From: Emticicia sp031378715 | GTDB taxonomy: Bacteria; Bacteroidota; Bacteroidia; Cytophagales; Spirosomataceae | Length of the DNA: 7,491 nt | Reading direction: 5' to 3' | Assembly (NCBI GenBank): GCA_031378715.1 | Contig: JANNEN010000246.1 | Coordinates: 1 to 7,491, forward strand | Part shown: in pieces, positions 1 to 6,820 of the stretch | Numbering within the stretch: the first letter of the stretch is position 1 | Layout of the letters: every line of letters begins with the position of its first letter | Made by a program: the position numbers and the translations under genes | Notes under the pieces: generated by a model | Database searches by the model: none | What the model saw: the letters and a program-made list of their open reading frames with translations, nothing else | What the model was told of the DNA's origin: nothing

Positions 1-1398
1 AATATCTTGCCCTTTTTGGGCATAAGCTCGTACATCAATGCCCATTTCGCAGTGCGTTGAGCAGTTGCCGCACGAAATGCACTGTCCGCCATTGGTTGTG
101 ATTCTGAATTTTGATTTGAAGCGTTGTATTATTCCAAGATAGGCGGCCAACGGACAACCAAATCTGCACCAAACACGATTGCCCATTAATGGATAAAAAC
201 CCGTGCCAACAACCCCCGAAAATATCGAACCAATCATAAATCCGTAGCTTGATTTTAGGCTTTCGGTCGGGATAAAACCGAGTAGGGTGTAGCTACCCGT
301 AAAGTAAGTATAAAGCACACCGATTGTCATTACGATTGCGAATACCAAGACCCCATGGATAAGGTAACGCTCGATTTTCCAAGCCTTCAAAGATTTGTCG
401 GAAAGTTGCCTAAAAGGGTCGCCCAGTGTCTCAGCCAAGCCACCACAACCGCACACCCACGAGCAGTACCAACGTTTACCAAAAAAGTAAACCATTACGG
501 GTACGCCAACTACGAAAAGTACAATTCCCCAAACCAACAAAAATATACCGAAAGCTCCACTTGAAAGCAATTTATCAATCCGATAATTAAAGAAAAATGA
601 ATAGTCGAGCGGCCACATATTTTTTAAATCGGCCGAGGGTAAATTCAGATTTGACATGATTTCGGGCAAGATGAAAGCAATGCAGGTCTGAAAAAACATA
701 ATAGATAAAGTCCTGACTATTTGATACTTAGCGTGTCGGTATTTAATAATATAGCGTATTCCCATCACCAAAACAGAAATTGTATAAAGGAAACCGTACA
801 TAAACCAGCGGCTTGCTTCGCCTCCGTTAATGAGCTTACTTACGGGATCAACGAGCATTGTCCAGTTAGCAATATATTGCGGATAAAAATACAAGAAAAT
901 ATAAAATGATATTAGAAAAGTACCAATACCAATGCCGAGCCACTTGCGAGTCATGGCGGGATTGAAGTAAATACCGTTATTTTTGATACCTGCGGGTTTT
1001 TGAGCTTCGGGAAGGATGAAAAGTAATGCCCCCAAAATGGCCATTCCAAAGGTTAAAAAAAACATAATACCCTTATTATCAGATAAATAGCCACTTGCTG
1101 AAACTTTAGTGAGTGCTAATAATGTGTCTTCTCCGTATTTATTCCCCCATGCTTGTTTGGCATCATAGGCTTTGTTGAGGGCAGTAGTGCCAGCCGTTAA
1201 ATCTTTGGCAAAACCGAAGAGATTTGCGTAGCTTTTATCAAGCATTGGAGCAAATTGTTTTTGGGCATCTGATAGCTGTTCGGCCTTGACATTTTTTGTT
1301 AAAATATCATTGGTCAATGTGTAATTATTCATGCCCAAAGTGCTAACGAATAGCCCAAAAGCAGCAATGAAAATAATGAGTCCGATTTTTTGTAGCAT
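1..1398 (-). CDS. Membrane-bound 4Fe-4S protein, NapH/NosR/CcoG-like (C-terminus beyond window)
   Basis: I translated this by hand. It is open for 466 codons from the ATG at 1398-1396 to the window edge with no stop, so the C-terminus is missing. Hydrophobic segments lie near residues 5-22, 111-130, 153-172, 198-216, 229-247, 281-305, 347-366 and 387-404. Between segments 1 and 2 is a helical soluble region of about 90 residues. Cysteine motifs are CSWVCGC (312-318), CRFGCP (411-416) and a ferredoxin motif CxxCxxCxxxC (C440, C443, C446, C450), followed by EMGIDVR. The second CxxxCP and the ferredoxin site match the polyferredoxin family of NapH, NosR and CcoG. Positive-inside reasoning places residues 131-152, 217-228, 306-345 and 405 onward in the cytoplasm, so all cluster motifs face inward. 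A second 4Fe-4S motif is expected past the edge. The gene starts 3 bases after the stop of the flavoprotein gene, so the two are probably translationally coupled. The likely role is passing electrons from that flavoprotein to a membrane or exported acceptor. The acceptor is unknown. Confidence 0.9.
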   Translation of the reverse strand, partial: MLQKIGLIIFIAAFGLFVSTLGMNNYTLTNDILTKNVKAEQLSDAQKQFAPMLDKSYANLFGFAKDLTAGTTALNKAYDAKQAWGNKYGEDTLLALTKVSASGYLSDNKGIMFFLTFGMAILGALLFILPEAQKPAGIKNNGIYFNPAMTRKWLGIGIGTFLISFYIFLYFYPQYIANWTMLVDPVSKLINGGEASRWFMYGFLYTISVLVMGIRYIIKYRHAKYQIVRTLSIMFFQTCIAFILPEIMSNLNLPSADLKNMWPLDYSFFFNYRIDKLLSSGAFGIFLLVWGIVLFVVGVPVMVYFFGKRWYCSWVCGCGGLAETLGDPFRQLSDKSLKAWKIERYLIHGVLVFAIVMTIGVLYTYFTGSYTLLGFIPTESLKSSYGFMIGSIFSGVVGTGFYPLMGNRVWCRFGCPLAAYLGIIQRFKSKFRITTNGGQCISCGNCSTHCEMGIDVRAYAQKGQDI

Positions 1399-1401
1399 GG
1401 C

Positions 1402-2826
1402 TTAAAATATTTTTGAGAAAATTCCTTTTTTCGATTTTAATTGTAGGTTCTTGTTGTTTTTTTGATTGTACTTTTCCAATATTTCGGATTCGTACTGTTT
1501 GAAAAATTCGGGGTCAAAATTGGCTTTTGAGAGATTTTCTAACACATATTCAATGGTTTTTCCTGACGAAAGCCATTTGTCCCAAACATCATGCCTCATT
1601 CTGATTCCGAAGGTATTAAGCCCCGTAACTGATTGATTATCAGTTTGGTAATTAATTCTAACGCAGATTTTACCCGATGAATGTTCCCAATAAAAAGTTT
1701 TTGTGTTGTCGGGAAGCACAGCAGGGATTTGCCCATAAGTTTGGTATTCAATATCAAAAAACTTGGCCGAATTGAAGAATATCCCTGGCTGATATTTGGT
1801 GCGTTTGCCCGTAATCGTACGAGCCACGGTTTCGCCCATGATACGCCCCGTGTACCAAATTTGCTCTAAATTTCGGCGGTCTTTTGGCGGGTTTTCATGT
1901 TCAACACAATCGCCGATGGCGTAAACGTCAGCAATATTCGTTTCTAAATATTCATTGACCAAAATTCCTCGATTCAGTTTTATGTCACCAACGCCCAGCA
2001 CGAAGGCTGGTTTTTCTCGGCCAATCATGTTGCCTTGCGGTACTCTCAATAGATTTATATTCGGACTCACGCCAACGGTTAAACCTACAAATTGACATTC
2101 GATAATTTCGCTTGGGTTGGATTCCGTGCCTTTGGTTCGTATTGCCTTCACTTGCCCGTTTTCATCTCCAATTATTTCGTCTAATTCGCTCGAAAATTGC
2201 AGATTTATGTGATTTTCTTTGATATGCCTCGAAATCAAAGCCGATTCTTCGGGCGGCATGATGGCGTTCCAGAAGCTACTTTCTCGCACCAAAAACGTTA
2301 CTTCAATACCTTTAGAATGAAGCATTTCGGCCAATTCTACGCCAATCAAACCGCCACCAACGATTACCGCTTGTTTGATTCGGGGGGTGCTTTCTTGCAA
2401 GGATTCTAAATCTTGGTAGCTATAAAGTCCTTGGACGCCCTTGAGATCTTGCCCCTTCCAACCAAATTTGTTAGAACTTGATCCGAGGGCAAATATCAAT
2501 TTATCATAACTAATCGAGCCCCCGATTTTTGCCTCTTTATCTTCATCGTTTGGTAATCGAAAATATAGTTTTTTTTCTTCAAAATCAATCGTTTTCACCC
2601 ATGCACGTTTGAGTTCGATGCGGTTTTTTGCCCAAAACCAGTTTTCGTAGGGTTTGGTGTGTTCAAATTTTAGGTGTCCCATATAGACATACATGAGAGC
2701 TGTACGGGAGAAAAAGTGGTCAGTTTCGCCCGAAATTACGGTGATTTTATAATCAGACTGTTTTCTGATATGACGGGCGGCGGTGATGCCACTGATGCCA
2801 TTTCCGATGATGACGACGTGCTGCAT
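1402..2826 (-). CDS. FAD-dependent NAD(P)H pyridine nucleotide oxidoreductase
   Basis: This 474-residue soluble flavoprotein has the two-dinucleotide-fold architecture of the pyridine nucleotide-disulfide oxidoreductase superfamily. The FAD-binding GNGISG motif is at residues 8-13, the YDKLIFALGS segment at 107-116, and the NAD(P)-binding VGGGLIGVELAE motif at 156-167. The second FAD motif, DVYAIGDCVE, is at 300-309 with D306 as the ribityl-binding acidic residue. There is no CxxxxC redox disulfide near the N-terminus, so it is not a glutathione or lipoamide reductase. It is closer to ferredoxin/rubredoxin reductases and the flavin half of NirB. A C-terminal extension from about 345 to 474 ends in a lysine-rich tail (KSKKGIFSKIF) and may contact a partner or the membrane. 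No signal peptide is seen. The first ATG fits the Rossmann start (HVVIIGNG) and no alternative is needed. It is the first gene of the pair, and the next gene encodes a membrane iron-sulfur protein that is its probable electron acceptor. The flavoprotein family is clear, but the physiological substrate is not. Confidence 0.93.
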   Translation of the reverse strand: MQHVVIIGNGISGITAARHIRKQSDYKITVISGETDHFFSRTALMYVYMGHLKFEHTKPYENWFWAKNRIELKRAWVKTIDFEEKKLYFRLPNDEDKEAKIGGSISYDKLIFALGSSSNKFGWKGQDLKGVQGLYSYQDLESLQESTPRIKQAVIVGGGLIGVELAEMLHSKGIEVTFLVRESSFWNAIMPPEESALISRHIKENHINLQFSSELDEIIGDENGQVKAIRTKGTESNPSEIIECQFVGLTVGVSPNINLLRVPQGNMIGREKPAFVLGVGDIKLNRGILVNEYLETNIADVYAIGDCVEHENPPKDRRNLEQIWYTGRIMGETVARTITGKRTKYQPGIFFNSAKFFDIEYQTYGQIPAVLPDNTKTFYWEHSSGKICVRINYQTDNQSVTGLNTFGIRMRHDVWDKWLSSGKTIEYVLENLSKANFDPEFFKQYESEILEKYNQKNNKNLQLKSKKGIFSKIF

Positions 2827-3251
2827 TAGGTAGAGAGGTTTGCTTACAAACGAATATACGAAGGAAACTTGGAATAAGTTTTTGTAGTTCAGATTTCAAC
2901 AATAAAAAAACCATTAGAAAGGAATTTTTATTCAATTATCATAAATTTCTCTTCGATGACCTACTTTTAGGGCTTCAATAATAAGTTTAAACAGGTTCAT
3001 AGCTAAGGCTATAATCACCAATTTTGAAACGGAACAAATCCTTAGAACCTTTGAGTTGTTTATAGCCGTTTGGAAAAGGGCCTGAAGCGATGTAACGAAT
3101 AAACAATAAGTTGGTCTAAACAACACGATTTTTTTGACCTCTGCCGAGGGAAAAAGAGTACCTCATGGAATTATGAACGAAATAATATTGATACAGAAGG
3201 TATTGCATTCATCAAAATTTTTCAAGAGATTGCAATATATTTTTCGTTAGT
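2827..3251. other. Intergenic region with a toxin remnant
   Basis: About 425 bases separate the divergent flavoprotein (minus) and M23 (plus) genes. The only recognisable content is the decayed RelE-like gene described separately, plus a short inverted pair, TATTGCA at 3201-3207 and TGCAATA at 3231-3237, just before the M23 start. No intact antitoxin gene, tRNA or insertion-sequence end is visible. Neither flanking gene has a convincing complete promoter: the closest -7-like matches, TTCGTTTG on the minus strand at 2854-2847 and TATATTTT at 3236-3243, each miss one base and lie very near the start codons. Confidence 0.6.
2932..3166 (-). pseudogene. Decayed RelE/ParE-family toxin gene
   Basis: Read in one frame from the ATG at 3166-3164, this region encodes a short N-terminus (MRYSFSLGRGQKNRVV), an in-frame TAG at 3118-3116, and then a clear RelE core. 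The core runs PFPNGYKQLKGSKDLFRFK, IGDYSLSYEPV, and then TAA at 2989-2987. The family's conserved C-terminal block continues one base out of register as LIIEALKVGHRREIYDN, with its stop TGA at 2934-2932. Removing one base from the GTTTAAAC run near 2992-2985 joins the two into a normal RelE/ParE tail. In active members the core reads IGDYR, and here the catalytic arginine is replaced by serine. The total span, about 78 codons, is a little short of the usual 85-95, and the N-terminal third is poorly preserved. RelE-type toxins are ribosome-dependent mRNA nucleases normally paired with an antitoxin, and none is visible here. The copy is almost certainly inactive. The 5' boundary is the least certain part. 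Confidence 0.78.
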
Positions 3252-3893
3252 ATGTCCAAAATAATTAATATTAACTCCTACACTTGGCTCGATTTCACGG
3301 CCGAAAACAAAGATTTAGCAACCGTTGATTTAGAAAATACCGCTAAATTTTCGGAGTTTGTATTTGGTAAAATTGCCGAATCAGAAGCTGAAATCGGGGT
3401 TGGTGGCTACATGGAGCATCGAGTGATTTATAGTAGGAGTAAGCACTTTGCATCCGAAACCGAAGCTCGTTGTATTCACCTCGGAATTGATATTTGGGCG
3501 GCAGCCGAAACGCCGATTTACGCCCCTTTTGATGGCACTGTGCATAGTTTTCAAAACAATGATAACTTTGGCGATTATGGCCCAACTATTATTTTAGAAC
3601 ACTCGCAAGATTTTGATTTTACGCCTCATAAAAAACTATACACCTTGTACGGACATCTGAGTTTAGATTCTATCGAAGGGGTTTTTGAAGGAAAAGTCAT
3701 CAAAAAAGGCGAAAAAATAGCCAAAATTGGCAATTTTCCAGTTAATGGAGACTGGCCACCCCATTTACATTTTCAAGTAGTGACCGATATGCTGGGCATG
3801 AAAGGGGATTTTGCGGGCGTGTGTGCTTTGTCGGAAAAAGAAAAATATCAAACCATTTGCCTCGACCCGAATTTAATTTTGGGTTTGGTATAA
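3252..3893 (+). CDS. M23 (LytM) peptidase-domain protein without a signal peptide
   Basis: This 213-residue protein has an M23/LytM metallopeptidase fold over roughly residues 73-178. The zinc ligands of the family are visible: H76 and D80 in HLGID, and H173 in the HLHF motif (171-174). YGHLS supplies the additional active-site histidine H135. Family members normally cut peptidoglycan cross-bridges outside the cytoplasm. This protein has no signal peptide or transmembrane segment and begins with a polar sequence (MSKIININSYTWLDF). From memory, its sequence around YMEHRVIYSRSKHF and the HLGID block resembles the M23 domain inserted between a phosphotransferase and a class III aminotransferase in some large fusion proteins. 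The substrate may therefore not be peptidoglycan. The ATG at 3252 is the first in frame and leaves a complete domain. The next gene starts 12 bases downstream, so the two are probably co-transcribed. Confidence is high in the fold and low in the substrate. Confidence 0.9.
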   Translation: MSKIININSYTWLDFTAENKDLATVDLENTAKFSEFVFGKIAESEAEIGVGGYMEHRVIYSRSKHFASETEARCIHLGIDIWAAAETPIYAPFDGTVHSFQNNDNFGDYGPTIILEHSQDFDFTPHKKLYTLYGHLSLDSIEGVFEGKVIKKGEKIAKIGNFPVNGDWPPHLHFQVVTDMLGMKGDFAGVCALSEKEKYQTICLDPNLILGLV

Positions 3894-3905
3894 TTTAATC
3901 AATCT

Positions 3906-4394
3906 ATGAAAAAAATACTCTTAGTTGGCGTATTGCTTTTGTCAAATTTCTGTACTTTTGGTCAGCATTTGGGATTGTCCTTTAAAGAAGCTGAAAAGCA
4001 AAATGTCAGTATCGAACGACTCGATAAAAGCTACAAAAGTGCCATTCATTCGGATACATCGCAGGCAGTTTTCAAAACCGAAATGGAGCAGGTGGCATTG
4101 CAGCAAGCTTACGTAAAAATGCTTCAAGATTTGGGTAAATTTCTCTTAGAAAATAATTTTAAATGGGAAAAGCCTACCCGTTGTTTCCAGCGAATTTATT
4201 TCAAGCCTGATGGTACGGTTGATTACTTTTTGTATAACTTCTTGAATAAAAATGTAAAACCTGAAGACCAGCTTTCCGAAGTAAAGCAAGCAGAATTTGA
4301 TAGATTATTGAATCTTTTTATCGAAAACTACCAGTTTGCTGTGAAAGCAAATGTAAAATTTGCTCAATGTAGCCCCGCCACGTATCGACCTTAA
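3906..4394 (+). CDS. Small exported protein of unknown function
   Basis: I do not recognise the family of this 162-residue protein. It begins with a clear signal peptide: MKK, a hydrophobic core (ILLVGVLLL), and a probable signal peptidase I cut at CTFG|Q after residue 19. C16 does not sit in a lipobox, so a lipoprotein is unlikely. The mature part is mainly helical at residues 25-85. A strand-like segment, RIYFKPDGTVDYFLYNF (96-112), follows, then a helix (about 122-146) and a final strand with KFAQCSPATY (151-160). C93 and C155 are the only cysteines of the mature protein and could form a disulfide in the periplasm. The strand-helix-strand C-terminus faintly recalls the TonB C-terminal fold, but this is only an impression. 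The gene follows the M23 gene by 12 bases and ends 14 bases before a terminator hairpin, so it closes a two-gene transcript. Confidence 0.85.
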   Translation: MKKILLVGVLLLSNFCTFGQHLGLSFKEAEKQNVSIERLDKSYKSAIHSDTSQAVFKTEMEQVALQQAYVKMLQDLGKFLLENNFKWEKPTRCFQRIYFKPDGTVDYFLYNFLNKNVKPEDQLSEVKQAEFDRLLNLFIENYQFAVKANVKFAQCSPATYRP

Positions 4395-4408
4395 AGTTGT
4401 ATGAAAAT

Positions 4409-4444
4409 AATTGTGGCACACCTTGGCGATGTGCCACAATTTTT
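4409..4444. terminator. Perfect 12-bp hairpin terminator between convergent operons
   Basis: AATTGTGGCACA (4409-4420) and TGTGCCACAATT (4430-4441) are exact reverse complements around the 9-base loop CCTTGGCGA. The right arm runs into five Ts (4440-4444), giving a classic intrinsic terminator for the plus-strand pair ending at 4394. On the minus strand the same hairpin follows the permease stop at 4454 and is followed by an AT-rich stretch with four Ts (ATTATTTTCAT), so it may also stop the opposing ABC operon, though less efficiently. Confidence 0.9.
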
Positions 4445-4453
4445 GTCTGAAAA

Positions 4454-5800
4454 TTATCCCTTATAAAACAACCACTTTCCGATTTCTTTAAATGACGGTT
4501 TTTTGCCGTACATCAAAATCCCCACTCGGTAGATTTTAGCGGCTAACCATACCATGCCTACCGTACTAATGACGAGAAGCGTCATCGACAAAATCAGCTC
4601 CCACGGCTCAACACCAAACGGCAAGCGAGCCATCATCGTAATCGGTGCCGTAAATGGTATGATTGATGCCCAAAAGAGTAATTTATTGTCGGCTTGCCCC
4701 GCTGTCATGAGTCCAATCAGGTAGCCTGCGAGTAGCGGCAACATGACTGGAAACATAAACTGTTGGGTGTCGGTTTCGTTATCAACCGCCGAGCCGATTG
4801 CTCCATAAACCGAGGCGTAGAACAAGTATCCGAACAGAAAATAAAACAAAAAACAGCCGATTATCAACGGGATATTGAGGTTTTTGGCACTTTCCAAGAA
4901 ACCCATTATTTTGCTCGCCCCGTTGGGTACTTCGGTGGTTTTTTTGATGATTTTATCTTTGTTCTTTTGCGGCATTTCGGACATTTGTTCCTGAGCCGCT
5001 TTGGCAATTTGGTTGGCGGGTAGCAACGAAGAGCTTACGGTTGTGAGCAAAAACGTGAGCGAAATCCAAAGCCCAAACTGCGTAAGTCCGACCAAGCCAA
5101 CGCCCAGAATTTTACCCATCATCAATTGAAACGGCTTCACGGATGAGATAATAACTTCAATAATTCGGTTGGTTTTCTCTTCGATTACGCCCCGCATCAC
5201 TTGCATTCCGAAGCCGACTACGGTCGAAAACATCAAAATAACGGCAATCGTACCCAAAATCGTTGAGGCCAGCGTATTTTGTTCTTTTTGTTCGCCTTCT
5301 TTGCTCACGACCACTACTTTGGAGGACACATCAACATCGGCCGATTCGAGTATTTTTTGGTCAATACCCGCTTTGGAGAGTTTTACGTTTCGGATTTCGT
5401 TCTGAATCACGTTTTCGATTTTGGCCTGAATCTCGAAACCTACACCTTTTCCCGTAAAAATTTTAAGACTTTGCGGGTCTTCCATGATGTTTTTCGGAAT
5501 CAACGCCACGAGGTCGGTTTTGTCTTTTCGGTCGTCGTTGAGGCGAGCAATGGCCGAATCAATCGGGATATTGAGGTACTCAAATTTTACTTTTTCGGAA
5601 TCCTTGAATTTTTGGGTAAACGAACCGCTTTCATCAATGATGGAAATTTTTTGGAGTTCACGGGAATTGAAAACTCCCCAAAAAAGTAAGGCATAAAAAC
5701 CCGAAATCAAAATCGGCATGAGGAGGGTCATTACCCAAAATGATTTTTTCTTGATTCTGACCAAATACTCTCGGCGGAGAATGAGTAATATATTATTCAT
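4454..5800 (-). CDS. ABC-2 type exporter permease, NatB-like
   Basis: I place the start at the ATG at 5800-5798, which gives 448 residues beginning MNNILLILRREYLVRIKKKS, the usual opening of this family. The open frame extends 16 codons further, to 5848, but that part reads through intergenic repeats. Residues 22-43 form TM1. A large extracytoplasmic domain of about 135 residues follows (44-178), then TM2 (179-200). A cytoplasmic coupling segment, EEKTNRIIEVIISSVKP (207-223), is a hallmark of NatB-type permeases. Further membrane segments lie near 230-258, 309-335, 347-366, 374-392 and 400-423. A polar, lysine-rich insertion (262-307) separates two of them. The protein should form the membrane channel of an exporter driven by the ATPase encoded just upstream, 72 bases away. 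NatAB exports sodium in Bacillus, but the substrate in Bacteroidota is not established. Confidence 0.9.
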   Translation of the reverse strand: MNNILLILRREYLVRIKKKSFWVMTLLMPILISGFYALLFWGVFNSRELQKISIIDESGSFTQKFKDSEKVKFEYLNIPIDSAIARLNDDRKDKTDLVALIPKNIMEDPQSLKIFTGKGVGFEIQAKIENVIQNEIRNVKLSKAGIDQKILESADVDVSSKVVVVSKEGEQKEQNTLASTILGTIAVILMFSTVVGFGMQVMRGVIEEKTNRIIEVIISSVKPFQLMMGKILGVGLVGLTQFGLWISLTFLLTTVSSSLLPANQIAKAAQEQMSEMPQKNKDKIIKKTTEVPNGASKIMGFLESAKNLNIPLIIGCFLFYFLFGYLFYASVYGAIGSAVDNETDTQQFMFPVMLPLLAGYLIGLMTAGQADNKLLFWASIIPFTAPITMMARLPFGVEPWELILSMTLLVISTVGMVWLAAKIYRVGILMYGKKPSFKEIGKWLFYKG

Positions 5801-5836
5801 GTTATATTTCTTATAAATTATTAATGCTGATTGAAA

Positions 5837-5867
5837 ACTATCGACCACGGACTCATTGACTATCGAC
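5837..5867. repeat. Short direct repeat ACTATCGAC between the two ABC genes
   Basis: ACTATCGAC occurs at 5837-5845 and again at 5859-5867, a period of 22 bases, in the 72-base gap between the ATPase stop and the chosen permease start. GACT also recurs at 5850, 5858 and 5865. The repeats lie inside the transcript of the ABC operon, so they may affect mRNA structure or be chance low-complexity sequence. Confidence 0.5.
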
Positions 5868-5872
5868 TAACA

Positions 5873-6787
5873 CTAATCAATACTTTCGTTCACGACCATT
5901 TTGAAAATGTCGTTCATTGACGGAATATTTTCGCCAAACGAACGGAGTTCCACTTGGTCGAGGAGTTGCCTAATGAGTTGATTGACAGGCGTTTGCGGAT
6001 GTAGTTTGATAGTAGAACTCACATAATTATCTTCGATTTGCTCGGTATTGATAATTTCAAAATCGCTTGAAGTCGGCATCAATTCACCCAAATACTTGAC
6101 GTTATAAGTATGGGTTTTGAAGCGTTCTTTGATTTCGGACTTGGCACCGTCCAGCACTTTTTGGGATTTATTGATGAGGGCAATGTTATCACAAAGTTCC
6201 TCGACTGATTCCATTCGGTGGGTGGAGAAGATGATAGTCGAGCCTTTTTCTCGCAATTCGAGAATCTCGTTTTTGATTAAATCGGCATTGATTGGGTCGA
6301 AACCCGAAAACGGTTCGTCCAAAATAATGAGTTGCGGCTCGTGCATGACGGTTGCCACAAACTGGATTTTTTGTTGCATTCCCTTCGATAAATCCTCGAC
6401 GTTTTTGTCCCACCAAGTTTTTATATCAAACTTAATGAACCACTCTTTGAGTTTTTCCATGGCTTGCTTTTCGGACAAACCTTTGAGTTGAGCCAAGTAA
6501 AGTAGCTGTTCGCCGACTTTCATTTTTTTGTAAAGTCCCCGTTCTTCGGGCAAATACCCGATTTCTCGGATATGCTTGGGATTGAGTTTTTGTCCATCAA
6601 ACAATACATGACCCTCGTCTGGGCCAGTAATTTGATTGATAATACGAATGAGTGAGGTTTTGCCAGCACCATTTGGCCCGAGCAGACCAAAAATAACTCC
6701 TTTTGGAATATTGATGCTAACGTCATTAAGGGCGGTGTGCTGCGAGTATCGCTTCACCACATTGTGAACTTCGAGAATATTATTCAC
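5873..6787 (-). CDS. ABC exporter ATP-binding protein, NatA-like with DUF4162-type C-terminus
   Basis: This 304-residue nucleotide-binding subunit has Walker A GPNGAGKTS (37-45), the signature LSKGMQQK (133-140), Walker B with D-loop LIILDEPFSGFDP (153-165) and the switch histidine H190 in STHRME. The Q-loop position reads YLPEERGLY (78-86), with glutamate in place of the usual glutamine, as I recall for this NatA subgroup. Residues from about 215 to 304 form the extra C-terminal domain (DUF4162-like) typical of exporters of this branch. The start codon is GTG (6787-6785). In-frame sequence upstream meets a TAA within five codons and offers no earlier start, and the resulting N-terminus (MNNILEVHNVVKRY) is canonical. 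It is the first gene of a two-gene operon with the permease and powers substrate export from the cytoplasm. A promoter element lies 33 bases upstream. Confidence 0.95.
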   Translation of the reverse strand: MNNILEVHNVVKRYSQHTALNDVSINIPKGVIFGLLGPNGAGKTSLIRIINQITGPDEGHVLFDGQKLNPKHIREIGYLPEERGLYKKMKVGEQLLYLAQLKGLSEKQAMEKLKEWFIKFDIKTWWDKNVEDLSKGMQQKIQFVATVMHEPQLIILDEPFSGFDPINADLIKNEILELREKGSTIIFSTHRMESVEELCDNIALINKSQKVLDGAKSEIKERFKTHTYNVKYLGELMPTSSDFEIINTEQIEDNYVSSTIKLHPQTPVNQLIRQLLDQVELRSFGENIPSMNDIFKMVVNESID

Positions 6788-6820
6788 GCTTGAATATGTT
6801 TATGTTTTGGTTTAGTGACC

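Noticed and set aside
355..909. Plus-strand open frames of 60-70 codons opposite the iron-sulfur gene
   Set aside because: They are antisense to a continuous 466-codon coding frame with clear cysteine motifs and match no family.
2847..2854. TTCGTTTG (minus strand) as a -7 element for the flavoprotein operon
   Set aside because: One mismatch, no -33 element at proper spacing, and only 20 bases before the ATG; too weak to annotate.
2753..2935. Minus-strand 60-codon frame overlapping the start of the flavoprotein gene
   Set aside because: Its C-terminal part is an out-of-frame reading of the flavoprotein start and the rest is intergenic; no family features.
2932..3126. A 64-codon intact small protein gene in the toxin remnant
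   Set aside because: Only its last 17 residues match RelE. The rest is out of frame with the better-matching core, so it is an accidental frame through a pseudogene.
3236..3243. TATATTTT as a -7 promoter element for the M23 gene
   Set aside because: One mismatch to TAnnTTTG, no TTG at the right spacing, and only 8 bases before the start codon.
5279..5689. Plus-strand 136-codon open frame
   Set aside because: It is antisense to the NatB-like permease extracytoplasmic domain and has no recognisable features.
6117..6491. Plus-strand 124-codon open frame
   Set aside because: It lies antisense to the ATPase gene across its Walker B and signature regions; a shadow frame.
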